A stretch of DNA of 26,396 bases from a virus, in the IMG/VR virus record IMGVR_UViG_3300046785_000069, positions 1 to 26,396 of that record, one strand, 5' to 3'. The number at the start of each line of letters is the position of its first letter. Position 1 is the stretch's first letter. A program made the translations under genes and the position numbers. This document shows positions 22,830 through 26,396 of the stretch, piece after piece. The notes below the pieces were generated by a model, which was not told where the DNA came from, ran no database searches, and was given only the letters and a program-made list of their open reading frames with translations.

Positions 22830-23093
22830 ATGGAAAACAACATAACTAAAGACAGAAACTATTACCAATCTTCTATGGGAGATTTTGGTTTCCGTAGAAT
22901 AGGTCCAGGCGAAACATCACCAGGAGGAGAGACTTATCGTGTTATCGTTTGCCTACAAGAGGCAAACATTAATGCTGAGTCAATGGTAGGTGACAGTCTT
23001 ACAGGACAGGTGCTTCCTACAGGAATGCAGGTCTTCGGTAAATTTACACAAGTATCTTGTTACCAGGGGGTTGTGTTAGCATACTTGGGATGA
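22830..23093 (+). CDS. Small conserved-looking tail-region protein (87 aa)
   Basis: 87 aa starting MENNITKDRNYYQSSMGDFG, with a Gly/Pro-rich middle (GFRRIGPGETSPGGETYRVI) and a beta-rich end (GDSLTGQVLPTGMQVFGKFT, QVSCYQGVVLAYLG). The pattern looks like a small beta-domain such as a trimeric cap or chaperone for a fibre. No family recognised. The ATG follows the preceding stop directly, and its TGA overlaps the ATG of the 44-aa gene (ATGA). Confidence 0.5.
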   Translation: MENNITKDRNYYQSSMGDFGFRRIGPGETSPGGETYRVIVCLQEANINAESMVGDSLTGQVLPTGMQVFGKFTQVSCYQGVVLAYLG

Positions 23094-23224
23094 TATTAGC
23101 ACTTGGCATATCGGTACACACTCAGTCGTTTATAGAAGATAATTATGAGTTTGACAACAGATACTGGCAACTAATATCTATGCAGTGGGAGACAATTAAC
23201 GATACTTGGGAAGAAGAAATATAA
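23090..23224 (+). CDS. 44-aa microprotein with Trp-heptad C-terminus
   Basis: ATG at 23090 overlaps the preceding TGA; the TAA at 23222-23224 overlaps the next ATG. The 44-residue product begins MILALGISVHTQSFIEDNYE and ends with WQLISMQWETINDTW plus EEEI. It matches the C-terminus of the 84-aa protein closely: INMQWETIN versus ISMQWETIN, with the same W-x6-W-x6-W spacing. Coupled start and stop and the shared motif make it a credible gene despite its size. Function unknown; presumably binds the same partner as the other Trp-heptad tails. Confidence 0.55.
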   Translation: MILALGISVHTQSFIEDNYEFDNRYWQLISMQWETINDTWEEEI

Positions 23225-23577
23225 TGGCAACACTAACAGGAAATAAACCAAAGGATACCTACAAAGGTCTTATTAAGACAGTTGATAGTGATGAGGTAAC
23301 AGGAGAGGTTCAACTTAGCGATGGTAACGGAAATGTGTTGCCGATAAATGTATCTCCTACTGAGGTAAGAATAAACGGAGAAAGGTCTTCGTTTGTATAC
23401 AACCAGTCAGTAGCGGAACAAGAGTGGACTGTTAATCACGGTATGGGCAAAAGACCTTCTGTCACTACTGTTGATTCAACCGATAGAATAGTTGTTGGCG
23501 AGGTCAACTATCTTGATAATGAAACCCTTGTAGTAATTTTTAAATATCCCTTTAAGGGAAAAGTGTACTTAAATTAA
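23224..23577 (+). CDS. Tail-fibre-type protein with C-terminal fibre domain (117 aa)
   Basis: 117 aa from the ATG at 23224, coupled to the preceding stop; an alternative TTG start at 23206 would only add residues read from the neighbour's frame. N-terminal half: MATLTGNKPKDTYKGLIKTV, beta-rich. C-terminal half: QSVAEQEWTVNHGMGKRPSV (about 57-76), VVGEVNYLDNETLVVIFKYP, GKVYLN, a well known phage tail-fibre/adhesin domain pattern (W-x-I/V-x-H-x-(L/M)-x-K-x-P-x-V ... F-x-x-P-x-x-G). Likely part of the fibre or its attachment. Confidence 0.75.
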   Translation: MATLTGNKPKDTYKGLIKTVDSDEVTGEVQLSDGNGNVLPINVSPTEVRINGERSSFVYNQSVAEQEWTVNHGMGKRPSVTTVDSTDRIVVGEVNYLDNETLVVIFKYPFKGKVYLN

Positions 23578-23588
23578 ATTAAATTAAA

Positions 23589-24497
23589 ATGGCTTTAAAA
23601 TATCTTGTTGATTTAGATTTAGGCGGAAACGAAATTCAAAACTTCGCCTTACAAACTCTTGCCACAGCACCGGAAACAGGTACTGTTGGACAAGTTTATT
23701 ATGACACACAGGCTCGGTCTGTATTTGTACATACTGGAACTGCATGGCAACGTGTAGGTCTTAGTGTTGATGGAACTACCATCACCGTAAGCGGTGGAGA
23801 AATCTCTGTAGGTGCTATTGCTATCAGCAATGTAACCGGATTGCAAACTGCGTTAAACACTAAATTAGTCGCTGCTGATCTTAACGGATACGCTACTGAA
23901 ACATATGTTACCAATGCTGATAATGCAGTAAAGAACGAACTCAATACTCGTATTGATGAAGACATCATACCTGTACTTGACTTAAAGGCAGATATAACGT
24001 ATGTTGATACTGCCGTTGCTGCTGTTGTTGATGCTGCCCCTGCTGCGCTTGACACTCTTAATGAGTTGGCTGCTGCTTTAGGTGACGATGAAAACTTTGC
24101 TACTACTGTATCTGCAAGTATCGGTACTAAACTTAACTCTTCTGCCTATACTGCCGCAGATGTATTAGCAAAATTATTGACTGTTGATGGCTCCGGAAGT
24201 GGTATTGATGCTGATAAGTTAGACGGTCAGAATGGTTCTTACTACTTGAACTGGACTAATGTAACGAACAAACCTGCAATCCCTATTCATTCGGTTATTT
24301 CTGTAACTGGGGAGGCTACTCCTTTTGCTATCGATTTAGGAACTGCTGGTATTAGTAGTTTCCCTACTGTTACTATCTATCAATCCGATACAGGAGAGAT
24401 TGTTCTCACTGGAGTTGTTTACGATTCTACAACAAACACTCTAACGGTAGATATTCCAGAGTCTATGGAAGTCAAAGTAGTCGTTGTTGGCTCATAA
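23589..24497 (+). CDS. Tail fibre protein 1 (302 aa)
   Basis: 302 aa. The N-terminus MALKYLVDLDLGGNEIQNFA followed by GTVGQVYYDTQARSVFVHTG resembles virion-attachment/fibre N-terminal segments (a GxxGQxxYxT pattern with AWxRVG). The middle includes PAALDTLNELAAALGDDENF, a repeat shared with the next gene, and the C-terminus is a beta domain (SSFPTVTIYQSDTGEIVLTG) comparable in pattern to the 117-aa protein's end. It is probably a receptor-binding fibre. It is followed by copy 5 of the TTGTAAATTA motif and a terminator. Confidence 0.75.
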   Translation: MALKYLVDLDLGGNEIQNFALQTLATAPETGTVGQVYYDTQARSVFVHTGTAWQRVGLSVDGTTITVSGGEISVGAIAISNVTGLQTALNTKLVAADLNGYATETYVTNADNAVKNELNTRIDEDIIPVLDLKADITYVDTAVAAVVDAAPAALDTLNELAAALGDDENFATTVSASIGTKLNSSAYTAADVLAKLLTVDGSGSGIDADKLDGQNGSYYLNWTNVTNKPAIPIHSVISVTGEATPFAIDLGTAGISSFPTVTIYQSDTGEIVLTGVVYDSTTNTLTVDIPESMEVKVVVVGS

Positions 24498-24500
24498 TAA

Positions 24501-24510
24501 TTGTAAATTA
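24501..24510 (+). promoter_or_regulatory. TTGTAAATTA intercistronic motif, copy 5
   Basis: TTGTAAATTA lies 3 bp after the fibre 1 stop and 7 bp before a terminator hairpin, as with copy 4. Confidence 0.45.
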
Positions 24511-24517
24511 TCTATAG

Positions 24518-24545
24518 AAGGGGAGGGTTAATCCCTCCCTTTTTA
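24518..24545 (+). terminator. Intrinsic terminator after fibre gene 1
   Basis: AAGGGGAGGG (24518-24527) pairs with CCCTCCCTTT (24533-24542), 10 pairs with one G-T, around a TTAAT loop, followed by T-rich sequence. Confidence 0.8.
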
Positions 24546-24565
24546 TTAAATCAAAAAATATTTAT

Positions 24566-26396
24566 ATGGCTGTTAAGTTTCTCAACGGTATTGATGTAGT
24601 AGGTTCAATGAATATCACTGCTAATGATATACCTGATCATAGCGCAAGAAAAATCACAAGTGATACATTAGATGCTGCGAGAATACCAGACCTTAGTGGG
24701 ACATATCAGCCGGTGGGTAACTACCTTACAAGCATTCCCTCAGAGTATCTAACTCAAACAGAGGGTGATGCGAGGTACTTACAGAGTCTTCCATCACATA
24801 ACCATAACACTCTATACGATGCTATTGGCTCTGCGGAGGCTGTACAGACTTTTGTTAACGAGCAAAACTTTGCCACCGATGCAGCAATATCTACTGCTGT
24901 ATCTAACTACTTGCCTTTAAGTGGCGGAACACTAAGTGGAAATTTAACAGTTGGTGCTGTAGGAAAAACTTCAGACACTGTTGTTAGGTCTTTAGCAGAC
25001 CAAAGTTATAAGGCAGGTTTTGAGGCTTATGGTAACGGTCAAGGAACAGGTTATGTGTATGTAGGTCAGTCATTAGACTATGGTGGTGGATTCTCTTACA
25101 ACGGAGATAACTCTCCAGGGTTTATAGGTGGAGAGACTGCAGATAATATCACATTCTTCAGAAGACAAGCCGGAACAAACACAGAAGTGTTTCATTACGC
25201 TTATAGCAATAATGATGTTTACTTTAATGGTGCTGTTGTTGCAAGTGGTAGTAACTCAAACAATTGGAATACTGCATACGGATGGGGAAATCACGCTTCA
25301 GCAGGATATTTAACATCACTACCTTCACACAACCACGACACATTATACGATGCTATTGGCTCTGCTAATGCAGTTAATGCTCGTATTGACGAAGAGGTTA
25401 TTCCTGCTATTAATGATTTGGGAAATGCAATTCCTACAAATAACAATCAACTTACTAACGGTGCAGGATACGCAACCACATCATATGTAAACACAGCCGT
25501 ATCAAATCTTGTATCCTCTGCACCTGCGGCATTAGACACACTCAACGAACTTGCTGCTGCATTAGGAGATGATGCTAACTTTAGCACAACGATTGCAAAC
25601 AACATTGGTGCTGTAAACACTCGAATTGATACAGAGGTGTTACCAGCAATAGATGCAAAGCAAAACGCAGGTAATTACTTTACCGATGGTGATACAGTTT
25701 TGAACATGGCCAATAACGATGGTCTTGTTTATGACGATACTACTAACAAAATGTATGTTAAGTTAGACGGTACTAACCGTGAGATTTACCATACAGGAAA
25801 CACATCATTCTTGCGTAGTGACCAGGCCGATACTATGTCTGGTACACTTACTATTACAGGAAGTAGCGGTGTAAGTAGACTAAGAATAGAGGGGACTACA
25901 CCAACTATTGACCTTGATGATGCTGATGGAGATAGTTTCTACATCCATGTAAACTCTAACAATTTCTATGTACTTACTGATAGAGATGGCGGAGGTGATT
26001 ATGGAACATGGGAAGGCTCTCATCCTATGCAATTGGAAGCAGATACCAACTCTGCTTATTTCTTTGGCAACAAATTAAACAGTGCTGCTTATCAAGCATC
26101 TTCTGCTTTTGATGCTGCAGGATCAGCAGATGCTGTTCAAACCTGGGTTGGAGAACAAAACTTTGCTACAGATGCAGCAATAAATACAGCAATAGGAACT
26201 GTTACCTTAGCAAGTTTGGGTTACACAGGGGCAACCAACGCTAACTACATTACCAATAATAATCAGTTAACTAATGGTGCTGGTTATATTACATCATATG
26301 TAAATACAACATATACGGCAGGTAGTGGATTAAAATTATCCGGAACCACATTTAGATTAAATGGAGGTGAAATTCCAGCAGGTGTAGATTTGAATA
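24566..26396 (+). CDS. Tail fibre protein 2, 5' part only
   Basis: The frame from the ATG at 24566 is open to the window edge (at least 610 codons), so this is a partial gene. It starts MAVKFLNGIDVVGSMNITAN. Typical fibre repeats: LPLSGGTLSGNLTV, NNWNTAYGWGNHASAGYLTS, and repeated SLPSHNHNTLYDAIGSA / SLPSHNHDTLYDAIGSA, NNNQLTNGAGY (twice), EQNFATDAAI (twice) and PAALDTLNELAAALGDDANF, the last shared with fibre 1. These occur in long trimeric side or tail fibres. The C-terminal receptor-binding or chaperone part lies outside the window. Confidence 0.85.
   Translation, partial: MAVKFLNGIDVVGSMNITANDIPDHSARKITSDTLDAARIPDLSGTYQPVGNYLTSIPSEYLTQTEGDARYLQSLPSHNHNTLYDAIGSAEAVQTFVNEQNFATDAAISTAVSNYLPLSGGTLSGNLTVGAVGKTSDTVVRSLADQSYKAGFEAYGNGQGTGYVYVGQSLDYGGGFSYNGDNSPGFIGGETADNITFFRRQAGTNTEVFHYAYSNNDVYFNGAVVASGSNSNNWNTAYGWGNHASAGYLTSLPSHNHDTLYDAIGSANAVNARIDEEVIPAINDLGNAIPTNNNQLTNGAGYATTSYVNTAVSNLVSSAPAALDTLNELAAALGDDANFSTTIANNIGAVNTRIDTEVLPAIDAKQNAGNYFTDGDTVLNMANNDGLVYDDTTNKMYVKLDGTNREIYHTGNTSFLRSDQADTMSGTLTITGSSGVSRLRIEGTTPTIDLDDADGDSFYIHVNSNNFYVLTDRDGGGDYGTWEGSHPMQLEADTNSAYFFGNKLNSAAYQASSAFDAAGSADAVQTWVGEQNFATDAAINTAIGTVTLASLGYTGATNANYITNNNQLTNGAGYITSYVNTTYTAGSGLKLSGTTFRLNGGEIPAGVDLN

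Noticed and set aside
1-26396. CRISPR arrays, tRNA genes, insertion sequences, integrase or attachment sites
   Set aside because: I looked for spaced repeats, cloverleaf-like segments, transposase and recombinase motifs and saw none that could be supported.

Overview
The window looks like part of the genome of a tailed double-stranded DNA phage, most likely a siphovirus (long tape measure protein, tube proteins, no sheath seen) infecting a Bacteroidota host, probably a flavobacterium. Reasons: the DNA is A+T-rich; genes are densely packed with ATGA/TAATG overlaps; leaders are A-rich and lack Shine-Dalgarno sequences; two candidate promoters fit the Bacteroidota TTG...TAnnTTTG pattern; one secreted protein has a signal peptide ending in the Bacteroidota-style 'KAQ|E' junction; and small proteins (Gp88-like, Api92/YubB-like, SH3-barrel-like) resemble those common in such phages. 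No integrase, lysis, replication or tRNA gene was recognised, so this is only part of a genome.

Layout. (1) 1-5534, minus strand: a run of mostly small early-type genes. Recognisable are a DNA cytosine-methyltransferase-like protein, a Gp88-family cysteine-rich protein, an Api92/YubB-like protein and an SH3-barrel-like protein; the rest are unassigned. Three intrinsic terminators and two candidate promoters cut the run into sub-operons. (2) 5535-5930: the only long non-coding stretch, lying between the divergent arms. It holds a 16-bp-period direct repeat and a cluster of three A+T-rich palindromes, and is a likely control region, origin or packaging site. (3) 5931-26396, plus strand: the packaging and structural arm. 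Order: CxxC protein, small terminase, a predicted outer-membrane beta-barrel protein overprinted on the terS end, large terminase, three connector/tail-completion candidates, tape measure, two tail-tip/baseplate candidates, an XkdF-associated small protein, XkdF-type protease with a scaffold-like tail, major capsid protein, two tandem tail-tube paralogues, and a fibre/appendage cluster that runs off the right edge.

How it fits together: TerS and TerL package DNA into a capsid built from the major capsid protein and matured by the S78_2/XkdF protease. The tail is built around the tape measure with the tube proteins, and the distal genes give tip and receptor-binding fibres. Terminators follow the capsid, first tube and first fibre genes, as expected for setting the stoichiometry of abundant virion proteins. 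No portal gene was recognised in the continuous packaging-to-fibre run.

Most interesting points: a C-terminal tryptophan heptad (W-x6-W-x6-W) shared by three otherwise different tail-region proteins, one only 44 residues long; a signal-peptide beta-barrel gene between terS and terL; a TTGTAAATTA motif recurring in five intercistronic gaps; and the palindrome/iteron-like divergent control region.
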